Shown: positions 1 through 4,517 of the stretch, one piece after another | Numbering within the stretch: the stretch's first letter is position 1 | How the letters are laid out: every line of letters starts with the position of its first letter | Assembly (NCBI GenBank): GCA_965372135.1 | Contig: CBDVBD010000187.1 | Coordinates: 1-5,510 of the forward strand | Source: CBDVBD01 sp965372135 | GTDB taxonomy: Bacteria; Electryoneota; RPQS01; CBDVBD01 | Direction: 5' to 3' | DNA: 5,510 nt | Position numbers and translations under genes: made by a program | Notes under the pieces: model-generated | Told to the model about the DNA's origin: nothing | What the model saw: only the letters and a program-made list of their open reading frames with translations | Database searches by the model: none

Positions 1-78
1 TGTCAACCATGTCCTGAAACATCTGTAAACTATCTTATGATACTGTACATCCCCATGTGACAGCACAAGGTTACTGAG

Positions 79-109
79 GTGCCGTAGGTGTCAACGAATC
101 ACGTTTCCT
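79..109. repeat. Dispersed intergenic repeat, copy 1 (left part only)
   Basis: GTGCCGT followed by a short variable stretch, then TGTCAACGAATCACG (89-103) and TTCCT. The same string recurs at 944-975 in the nuoA-nuoB gap, with an identical 15-mer (955-969). This copy lacks the right arm CACCTGAC found in copy 2, so it cannot form the same hairpin. Function unknown; it behaves like a small non-coding dispersed element. Confidence 0.65.
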
Positions 110-120
110 ATCCCTAATCC

Positions 121-196
121 ATCCTTTTCATCCTAACTTACTTCTGTCATCTCCAATAACTCCTGTCATCCCTACTCACTTCTGTCATCCCCGCGT
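121..196. repeat. Degenerate 19-bp tandem repeat, about four units
   Basis: Units begin at 121, 140, 159 and 178. The core CTGTCATC recurs at 144-151, 163-170 and 182-189, exactly 19 bp apart; the first unit has the in-phase but diverged TTCATCC. The third full unit runs into the palindrome at 187-206. Units are too short and too contiguous for CRISPR repeats. This may be an intergenic repeat family that grew by local duplication. Confidence 0.6.
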
Positions 197-206
197 AGGC
201 GGGGAT
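187..206. repeat. Small palindromic repeat (ATCCCCGC / GCGGGGAT)
   Basis: Perfect 8-bp inverted repeat, ATCCCCGC (187-194) and GCGGGGAT (199-206), around the loop GTAG. The flanks CTGTC and CCAG are typical of a widespread class of short extragenic palindromes found in many bacterial genomes. No T-tract follows, so it is not an obvious terminator. Confidence 0.6.
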
Positions 207-212
207 CCAGCT

Positions 213-240
213 TTGTCATTCTGAACGAAGTGAAGAATCT
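213..240. repeat. Short extragenic palindrome with ATTCT / AGAAT arms
   Basis: TTGTCATTCTGAACGAAG (213-230) followed by TGAAGAATCT (231-240). ATTCT (218-222) pairs with AGAAT (234-238) around the core GAACGAAGTGA. I recognise the wording as a common bacterial intergenic repeat style. It directly follows the tandem array and shares its TGTCAT lead-in. Confidence 0.5.
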
Positions 241-287
241 CATCAAGTGCTATCATATGCCACATGTAGTATCACAAATATTTAGTT

Positions 288-367
288 TTTGTTTCGAACT
301 TGTCCGCCCACTGGCGGGTTTTGATATTTGGATTTCGGGTTTGTTTCGAATTTCGATATTCGGATTT
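288..367. repeat. AT-rich degenerate direct repeats
   Basis: TTTGTTTCGAACT (288-300) recurs with one change at 340-352, and TTTGATATTTGGATTT (320-335) recurs with two changes at 352-367. The two pairs interlock and are separated by the GC hairpin at 304-317. Looks like decayed low-complexity intergenic sequence rather than regulatory sites. Confidence 0.45.
303..322 (+). terminator. Weak GC hairpin followed by TTTT, possible terminator
   Basis: CCGCC (304-308) pairs with GGCGG (313-317) around CACT, extended by a T-G wobble, and is followed by TTTT (319-322). The stem is only five bases and the T-tract is short, so an intrinsic terminator for an upstream gene is possible but weak. It could equally be another small intergenic palindrome. 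Confidence 0.25.
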
Positions 368-447
368 AGAATTTATTGAGAGTGCTCCATTGTGTCTCCA
401 TCCTGCGCTCTTTCAATAATCCCACCACAAGAAACTAAAAAATTCCC

Positions 448-476
448 TTGACTTTATCATCGTAAAAATGTAGATT
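448..476 (+). promoter_or_regulatory. Candidate sigma-70-type promoter P1 for the nuo operon
   Basis: TTGACT (448-453; five of six to the -35 consensus) and TAGATT (471-476; four of six to the -10 consensus) are separated by exactly 17 bp. Initiation would fall near 483, leaving a leader of about 65 nt before nuoA. It is the only well-spaced -35/-10 pair I found by eye upstream of nuoA. Confidence 0.5.
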
Positions 477-501
477 ATTGAGACAATTTTATCAAAGTCA
501 A
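448..501. repeat. 8-bp inverted repeat flanking the P1 -10 box
   Basis: TTGACTTT (448-455) and its exact reverse complement AAAGTCAA (494-501) lie 46 bp apart centre to centre. The symmetry centre falls inside the -10 hexamer, and the left arm contains the -35 hexamer. Could be paired operator half-sites; chance in AT-rich DNA is not excluded. Confidence 0.3.
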
Positions 502-518
502 AACACCGTGAAAAGCCT

Positions 519-527
519 TGTTATAAT
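519..527 (+). promoter_or_regulatory. Extended -10 promoter candidate P2 directly upstream of nuoA
   Basis: TGTTATAAT combines a perfect TATAAT (522-527) with a TG one base upstream, the extended -10 form that can work without a good -35. The -35 position holds only CAAAAC-like sequence. Initiation would be near 534, giving a leader of about 14 nt that still contains TTGGGA before the ATG at 548. If used, this excludes the TTG at 533 as start codon. Confidence 0.45.
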
Positions 528-547
528 AGGGCTTGGGAACATTAATC

Positions 548-904
548 ATGCGTACGAATCTGCTTGTCGGTGTGCTCCTTTTCGCTTCGGTAGCCTTCAT
601 GACACTCGCGTTATGGACGTCCTCCTGGATCATCGGACCCCGTAGAAAATCCCCCTTAAAAGACGAACCCTTCGAATGCGGAGTCTCCAGCAAAGGCTAC
701 AACCTGGAGCGCATTCCCGTCAAGTTCTACTTAGTGGCAATCCTGTTTGTGCTGTTCGACATCGAGGTGGTTTTCCTTTATCCCTGGGCAGTACAATACA
801 AGCAGTTGGGACTGTTCGGCTTGATCGAGATGGCGGTATTCATCGCCATCCTGTTCGTCGGTCTCATCTACGCCCTCCGTCGCCGTGCCTTTGACTGGAA
901 ATAA
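548..904 (+). CDS. nuoA: NADH-quinone oxidoreductase subunit A (NuoA)
   Basis: Small membrane subunit of complex I (ND3 homologue), at the junction of the membrane and peripheral arms next to the quinone site. The 118-aa product has three predicted membrane helices (about residues 5-29, 60-82 and 88-110) and the family hallmarks: the loop motif PFECG (41-45, the ND3 cysteine loop) and FDIE followed by LYPW (70-80), with acidic D71 and E73 in helix 2. It ends in a basic tail, RRRAFDWK. Length is normal. I chose ATG 548 over an in-frame TTG at 533 because TGGGA lies about 9 nt before the ATG, while the TTG has no usable ribosome site and overlaps the likely transcription start. It is first in the operon. 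The 164-nt gap to nuoB is unusually long for this pair. Confidence 0.93.
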   Translation: MRTNLLVGVLLFASVAFMTLALWTSSWIIGPRRKSPLKDEPFECGVSSKGYNLERIPVKFYLVAILFVLFDIEVVFLYPWAVQYKQLGLFGLIEMAVFIAILFVGLIYALRRRAFDWK

Positions 905-943
905 CCTGTTCCGGACACCCCCTCCGGATTCTCAAAATTCTAA

Positions 944-985
944 GTGCCGTCAAGTGTCAACGAATCACGATTCCTCACCTGACGG
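944..985. repeat. Dispersed intergenic repeat, copy 2, foldable as a hairpin
   Basis: Carries GTGCCGT (944-950) and the 15-mer TGTCAACGAATCACG (955-969) shared with 79-109. Its arms CCGTCAAGTG (947-956) and CACCTGACGG (976-985) match as an inverted repeat at nine of ten positions around a 19-nt loop. The right arm shares the 10-mer CTCACCTGAC with the nuoD-nuoE spacer (4341-4350). There is no T-tract at its 3' side. It fills the centre of the nuoA-nuoB gap. Confidence 0.6.
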
Positions 986-1068
986 AAAAATTAACACTTA
1001 ACCGTACTTGAAGATAAAACTTGTTTTGTTGATCTAGGTCTATCCGATTCTCCATCGAGGAAAAAACT

Positions 1069-1548
1069 ATGACCAACCATGATAACCCCCTGGAAGGGGT
1101 TGCAGTCACCACCAAATTAGACCAGTTTCTTGGATGGTGCCGTAAATATTCCCTGTTTATGTACCCGTTCGTCACCGCTTGCTGCGGCATGGAATACATG
1201 TCTGTCGCCTGCTCTCACTACGACCTGGATCGCTTCGGCGCCGGCTGGCCCCGCTTCACACCCCGGCAGTCCGACGGACTCCTGGTAGTGGGCACCATCA
1301 ACCAGAAAATCGCCCCCATCCTGAAACGAGTGTACGAGCAAATGTGCGAACCAAAATGGGTAATGGCGTTCGGCGCCTGCGCTTCCTGCGGCGGTCCTTA
1401 CGACAACTACGCCGTAGTCCAGGGCATCGACAAGATCATCCCGGTGGATATCTATGTCGCCGGCTGCCCCCCCAGACCGGAAGCGGTATTGGACGGGCTG
1501 ATGAAACTCCAAGCCAAAATCCAAAACCAAAAACACGACCTCTTCTAA
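1069..1548 (+). CDS. nuoB: NADH-quinone oxidoreductase subunit B (NuoB)
   Basis: Peripheral-arm subunit (PSST, Nqo6) that holds [4Fe-4S] cluster N2, the immediate electron donor to quinone. The 159-aa protein shows the family order: TACCGME with tandem C38 and C39, RFTPRQSDGLLVVGT (62-76), the third ligand C104 in GACASCGGPYDNY, and the fourth ligand C133 in VAGCPPRPEA. The PVDIYVAGCPPRPE block (125-138) is diagnostic. All four N2 ligands are present. An additional cysteine, C107, sits in the CASCGG loop where serine is common. ATG 1069 follows GAGG (1057-1060) at an 8-nt spacing, a clear ribosome site. Length is typical of short bacterial NuoB. A group 4 hydrogenase small subunit is less likely given the surrounding nuo genes. 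Confidence 0.96.
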   Translation: MTNHDNPLEGVAVTTKLDQFLGWCRKYSLFMYPFVTACCGMEYMSVACSHYDLDRFGAGWPRFTPRQSDGLLVVGTINQKIAPILKRVYEQMCEPKWVMAFGACASCGGPYDNYAVVQGIDKIIPVDIYVAGCPPRPEAVLDGLMKLQAKIQNQKHDLF

Positions 1549-1561
1549 CTAAGCATATATC

Positions 1562-2563
1562 ATGAACATAGCCATTATCGGTACAGGCGCTGCCGGCAGA
1601 ACCGCATTGAAAGAAATATTACGCCTGGACAATACCGCCGAAATCACCATCATCACTCAGGAGCCTCATTCCTTCTACCAACGCCCCTTCCTGGCGGATT
1701 TCATCGTCGCAAAATCCAGCTTAGCTGACCTGCACACACCCTCAGGTGAGGTCGAATCCAACCCGCAAATTACCCTAATGACTGAAAAACACGTCACGGA
1801 AATCATCCCGGAAGACAACACCATAAAATTCGCCGACCACACCGCTCACCAATACAACTTCCTGCTGATCGCGTCCGGTGCTGCACCGGAATTAGGTGGC
1901 TTGGAACCATTCAAAACCAAACTGACCACACTGCGATCCTTAGCGGATGCCCAGCACTTACAGCAGAGATTTTCCCAAAACCGCCCCCAAGTGCTGCTGT
2001 TCGGCGGCGGATACCAATCGGTGGAACTGTGCCGTGTCCTGCATACCCTCTCCGTGCCCTTTACGTTTCTCAGCACCGATGACATCTTCTGGCACCAGGA
2101 AATCTACGGACTGAATGCCGATGACATCACCGCGCTCCTCGCCAGCCGAGGCATCGAGGTGCACATCAACGAAACCATCCGCGATATCGTGGACGGCGAC
2201 AAATCAACCTACAGCGTATTCACCGAAAAAGGGCGCTGCATCGAATGCGACATGATTATTTCCGCCCAGGGCGACCGTCCCAATGTGGATTTCCTGCACG
2301 GCAGCAGCCTGAAGCTGAACCAGGGACTCCTGGTCAACGAAGAACTCCGCACCAACATCGCCAATATCTATGCCGCCGGAGACTGTGCGCAGGTCTTTGA
2401 CATGAACCGCGACATCGATCGCATCAACTTCGGGTGGAAAAGCGCCGCCAAACAGGGCGTCATCGCCGGACAAAACATCGCCGGTGCGGACAAAGTCTTC
2501 ATCCCCATTGAAACTGATTTCTATATCGATTTACTTGGCAAAAATTACCTGGAACGCTGGTAA
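1562..2563 (+). CDS. FAD/NAD(P)-dependent oxidoreductase embedded in the nuo operon
   Basis: A two-Rossmann flavoprotein of the pyridine nucleotide-disulfide oxidoreductase superfamily, most like the NirB or rubredoxin-reductase branch. In its 333 residues I see the N-terminal FAD motif GTGAAG (7-12), FYQRPFL (38-44; the branch's Y-x-R-P-x-L), LIASGAAP (102-109), the NAD(P) loop FGGGYQSVE (147-155), SAQGDRPN (234-241) and the second FAD motif NIYAAGDCAQ (268-277). It ends shortly after GWKSAAKQG (291-299), so it lacks most of the C-terminal domain that brings relatives to about 400 residues. There is a CxxC at 226-229 (CIEC), which may be chance. No signal peptide or membrane helix is evident, so it is probably cytoplasmic. 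It starts 13 nt after nuoB without a clear ribosome site and its TAA overlaps the nuoC ATG (TAATG), implying co-translation. Electron partner and reaction are unknown; it is not a canonical complex I subunit. Confidence 0.85.
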   Translation: MNIAIIGTGAAGRTALKEILRLDNTAEITIITQEPHSFYQRPFLADFIVAKSSLADLHTPSGEVESNPQITLMTEKHVTEIIPEDNTIKFADHTAHQYNFLLIASGAAPELGGLEPFKTKLTTLRSLADAQHLQQRFSQNRPQVLLFGGGYQSVELCRVLHTLSVPFTFLSTDDIFWHQEIYGLNADDITALLASRGIEVHINETIRDIVDGDKSTYSVFTEKGRCIECDMIISAQGDRPNVDFLHGSSLKLNQGLLVNEELRTNIANIYAAGDCAQVFDMNRDIDRINFGWKSAAKQGVIAGQNIAGADKVFIPIETDFYIDLLGKNYLERW

Positions 2564-3063
2564 TGGAAAACAACCTGACCATCAACAAACTCCGCGAATC
2601 CTTCCCCGACGAAATCCTGGACACCCACGACCAACACGGTGACGTCACTGCCATTGTCAAACCGGATTACATCCTGGAGATCGCCCGGTTTCTGAAAGAG
2701 GACCCGGAGTTGCAATACAATTTCCTCACGGACTTGACCGCGGTGGATTACTTGGGAAGCGAACCCCGCTTCGAAATGGTGTACCATTTCTATTCGATAC
2801 CCAAAAACCACAAAATCCGCATCAAATCCCCCTTACCGGAGGAAAAACCGGAAATCGAAAGCCTGACTCCGCTGTGGAAAACTGCCAACTGGCTGGAACG
2901 GGAAGCCGCCGAATTCTTCGGGATCACCTTCCTCAACCACCCCAACCCACAGCACTTGATATTGTACGATGAATTCGAGGGCTATCCCCTGCGCAAGGAT
3001 TATCCCCTGAAAAAACGTCAACCCATTATAAAATATAGACCTGACGCTCCAACTGCGGAATAA
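2563..3063 (+). CDS. nuoC: NADH-quinone oxidoreductase subunit C (NuoC)
   Basis: The 30-kDa-type subunit of the complex I Q-module; it has no cofactor and helps assemble NuoB and NuoD. The 166-aa protein has FLTDLTAVDYLG (54-65), LWKTANWLEREAAEFFGI (104-121) and the signature HPNPQHLILYDEFEGYPLRK (126-145) followed by DYPL. The core reads EREAAEFFGI where EREVYDMFGI-type sequences are usual; this is a mild deviation at a structural motif. It is a stand-alone NuoC, not the NuoCD fusion of enteric bacteria. Its ATG overlaps the TAA of the flavoprotein gene by one base (2561-2565), so translation is probably by reinitiation; no separate strong ribosome site is visible. Confidence 0.95.
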   Translation: MENNLTINKLRESFPDEILDTHDQHGDVTAIVKPDYILEIARFLKEDPELQYNFLTDLTAVDYLGSEPRFEMVYHFYSIPKNHKIRIKSPLPEEKPEIESLTPLWKTANWLEREAAEFFGITFLNHPNPQHLILYDEFEGYPLRKDYPLKKRQPIIKYRPDAPTAE

Positions 3064-3089
3064 TCATCACCAACGAAAGGGTTAGTCTG

Positions 3090-4319
3090 TTGGAAACGAC
3101 CCACATCGAAGAAGAACGCAAAACCATCGACACCCCCAGCGAAATCCAACCGGAAGAGATGATCCTCAACATGGGACCGTCCCATCCCTCCATGCACGGC
3201 ATCATCCAGATCGTGTTGAAGCTGCAGGGCGAAAAAATCATCGATTCCGAAGTTATCATGGGGTTCCTGCACCGCGGATTTTCCAAAAGCTGCGAAAACA
3301 GCACCTGGAACCAGGCGGTGATATATACCGACCGCCTGAACTACGTATCCCCCATCATCAACAACGTGGGATACTGCTTAGCGGTGGAAAAGCTGCTGGA
3401 TATTGAGGTGCCTTCCCGTGGTCAGTACATCCGTACCATTGCGTCGGAAATCAGTCGGGTGACAGACCACGTAACCTGTATCGGTCCCTTCGCCATGGAA
3501 ATGGGCGCCATGACCGTCTTCCTGTACCTGATGCAAGCCCGGGAATGGCTCTACGAACTGATCGAAGACCTCTGCGGCGCCCGGGTCACCACCAACTTTT
3601 CCCGTATCGGCGGCATCTGTTTTGACCTGATCGACGGCTTCGAAGATAAGGCCCGGCGCGCCTTCAAGGAAGTCCGGAGAATCGTACATGAAGTCGACCT
3701 ATTGCTCACAAAGAACCGAATATTCATCGACCGCTCCAAGCAACTCGGCATCATGAAAGCCGAAGACGCCATCAGTTGGGGCTTCACCGGACCCTGCCTG
3801 CGCGCCGCCGGAGTGGATTACGACGTCCGGAAATACCAGCCCTACCTGGTGTACGACCAGGTGGACTTCATGATTCCGGTCGGCACCAACGCCGACAACT
3901 ACGACCGCTACTTATGCCGGATGGAGGAAATCGAGCAGTCGTTGCGCATCTGCGAACAGTGCTTGGACAACCTGCCGGACGGTCCGGTAAACGTGGAAAA
4001 CCGTCAGATCACATTACCTGACAAAGAAAACGTATACACCACCATTGAAGACTTGATGAACCACTTCAAGCTGATAATGCCGGGGCACGGCATAAAAGTC
4101 CCCAAGGGTGAAGCCTACTTCGCCGTGGAAGCCGGCAACGGCGAATTAGGATATTACATCATCTCCGATGGCGGCGATAAACCTTATCGGGTGCGATGCC
4201 GACCGCCCTGCTTCCATTTCGTGGCATCCATGCCCGAAATGATTAAAGGTCAGTTGATAGCAGACGTGATCCCCACTTTCGGATCCATCAACATGATCGG
4301 CGGTGAATTAGACAGATAA
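3090..4319 (+). CDS. nuoD: NADH-quinone oxidoreductase subunit D (NuoD)
   Basis: The 49-kDa-type subunit of complex I, which with NuoB forms the quinone pocket. The 409-aa protein has NMGPSHPSMHG (27-37) with quinone-loop histidines H32 and H36 (H34 and H38 of Thermus Nqo4), FLHRGF (59-64), YTDRLNYVSP (79-88) with the quinone-binding tyrosine at Y85 (Thermus Y87), NFSRIGGICFDL, VPVGTNADNYDRYL-like sequence (as IPVGTNADNYDRYL), and the C-terminal INMIGGELDR. Residue 35 is Met where Thr is usual. The NiFe-binding cysteine pairs of related hydrogenases are absent, so this is complex I. The start is TTG 3090, supported by AAAGGG (3076-3081) 8 nt upstream; the internal ATG at 3159 has its purine tract too close and would leave almost no N-terminus before the MGPSHP loop. 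It lies 26 nt after nuoC. Confidence 0.95.
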   Translation: METTHIEEERKTIDTPSEIQPEEMILNMGPSHPSMHGIIQIVLKLQGEKIIDSEVIMGFLHRGFSKSCENSTWNQAVIYTDRLNYVSPIINNVGYCLAVEKLLDIEVPSRGQYIRTIASEISRVTDHVTCIGPFAMEMGAMTVFLYLMQAREWLYELIEDLCGARVTTNFSRIGGICFDLIDGFEDKARRAFKEVRRIVHEVDLLLTKNRIFIDRSKQLGIMKAEDAISWGFTGPCLRAAGVDYDVRKYQPYLVYDQVDFMIPVGTNADNYDRYLCRMEEIEQSLRICEQCLDNLPDGPVNVENRQITLPDKENVYTTIEDLMNHFKLIMPGHGIKVPKGEAYFAVEAGNGELGYYIISDGGDKPYRVRCRPPCFHFVASMPEMIKGQLIADVIPTFGSINMIGGELDR

Positions 4320-4327
4320 CCAATTGT

Positions 4328-4353
4328 GCAGTCAGGTGCCCTCACCTGACTGC
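4328..4353 (+). repeat. Hairpin H1, perfect 11-bp stem
   Basis: GCAGTCAGGTG (4328-4338) pairs perfectly with CACCTGACTGC (4343-4353) around the loop CCCT, and two G-T wobbles can extend it. Starting 8 nt after the nuoD stop, it could protect the upstream mRNA from 3' decay. The core GTCAGGTG / CACCTGAC is shared with the repeat at 944-985. It is followed by GTCATTCG rather than a T-tract. Confidence 0.75.
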
Positions 4354-4364
4354 GTCATTCGTTC

Positions 4365-4397
4365 CCGCCAGGTTTCAAGCGTAGCGTAACCTAGCGG
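4365..4397 (+). repeat. Hairpin H2, 10-bp stem with one mismatch
   Basis: CCGCCAGGTT (4365-4374) against AACCTAGCGG (4388-4397), with a single C-A mismatch and a 13-nt loop containing AGCGTAGCG. TTCC (4362-4365) and GGAA (4401-4404) could add an outer stem. The layout of short arms around a repeated AGCG-like core resembles the palindrome at 213-240. Confidence 0.6.
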
Positions 4398-4407
4398 ATA
4401 GGAATAA

Positions 4408-4427
4408 CACCACAATTCATTGTGGTG
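4408..4427 (+). repeat. Hairpin H3, perfect 8-bp stem with TTCA loop
   Basis: CACCACAA (4408-4415) pairs perfectly with TTGTGGTG (4420-4427) around TTCA. No T-tract follows (ATCAGAGC). The same TTCA loop closes the inner stem of H4. Confidence 0.6.
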
Positions 4428-4444
4428 ATCAGAGCACATAAAAC

Positions 4445-4486
4445 ACGATCTTCCAACCGCTTCAGCGGTTTACCAAAATAGATCGT
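4445..4486 (+). repeat. Hairpin H4, nested two-stem structure
   Basis: An inner perfect 6-bp stem AACCGC (4455-4460) / GCGGTT (4465-4470) with loop TTCA sits inside an outer perfect 7-bp stem ACGATCT (4445-4451) / AGATCGT (4480-4486), separated by an asymmetric internal loop. Such nested pairing suggests a folded RNA rather than a protein-binding site. It ends 15 nt before the nuoE ribosome site. Confidence 0.6.
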
Positions 4487-4517
4487 CAATCGACATACCC
4501 CAGGAGAACCTGCGTTT

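Larger units (their letters stand above)
1..447. other. Repeat-rich non-coding region upstream of the nuo operon
   Basis: No gene can be supported here. The + strand frame open at base 1 stops at 58-60 after 19 codons and resembles nothing I know; it could be the tail of an upstream gene but this cannot be shown. The region is filled with short repeats listed separately (79-109, 121-196, 187-206, 213-240, 288-367) and a small GC hairpin (304-317). It is clearly AT-richer than the genes that follow. Bases 1-78 contain only a weak imperfect inverted repeat (TGACAGCAC at 58-66 against GTGC 79-82 and TGTCA 89-93). Confidence 0.6.
4320..4517 (+). other. Highly structured nuoD-nuoE intergenic spacer
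   Basis: A 198-nt gap inside the operon with no open reading frame that I can support. From 4328 to 4486 it is almost continuous inverted repeats: four separate hairpins (each listed below) with gaps of only 10-17 nt. None is followed by a run of T, so these are not classical intrinsic terminators. The nuoE ribosome site AGGAG (4502-4506) lies just after and is itself within a tiny CAGG / CCTG inverted repeat (4501-4504 and 4509-4512, loop AGAA). The spacer may act as an mRNA processing or stability element, or be a cluster of intergenic repeats. Confidence 0.6.

Noticed and set aside
1..60. C-terminal tail of an upstream gene in frame 1
   Set aside because: Nineteen codons ending in TGA, with no recognisable motif or composition; cannot be told from chance.
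121..240. CRISPR-like array
   Set aside because: The period is 19 bp with no distinct spacers, units are degenerate, and no cas genes are present.
533..547. TTG at 533 as the nuoA start, adding five residues
   Set aside because: AGGG is only 1 nt before it, too close for a ribosome site; it sits at the likely start of P2 transcripts; ATG 548 has TGGGA at good spacing and gives a normal NuoA N-terminus.
475..693. Minus-strand reading frame across the promoter and the nuoA start
   Set aside because: It overlaps promoter elements and a well-supported gene in antisense, with no recognisable domain. Other antisense and out-of-frame openings across nuoB to nuoF are likewise by-products of the real genes.
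910..928. TCCGGA / TCCGGA hairpin just after nuoA as a terminator
   Set aside because: The stem is only six bases with a C-rich loop and no T-tract, and the operon continues; too weak to list as a feature.
1179..1565. Out-of-frame + strand opening within nuoB
   Set aside because: Arg/Pro/His-rich composition typical of a shifted frame of a GC-biased gene; nuoB carries all cluster ligands in its own frame.
3090..4319. Large subunit of a group 4 NiFe hydrogenase instead of NuoD
   Set aside because: The cysteine pairs that bind NiFe are absent and the quinone-site histidines and tyrosine are present; NuoA, NuoE and NuoF neighbours fit complex I.
4328..4486. Intrinsic terminators after nuoD
   Set aside because: None of the four hairpins is followed by a run of T, and the downstream genes are essential subunits of the same complex.
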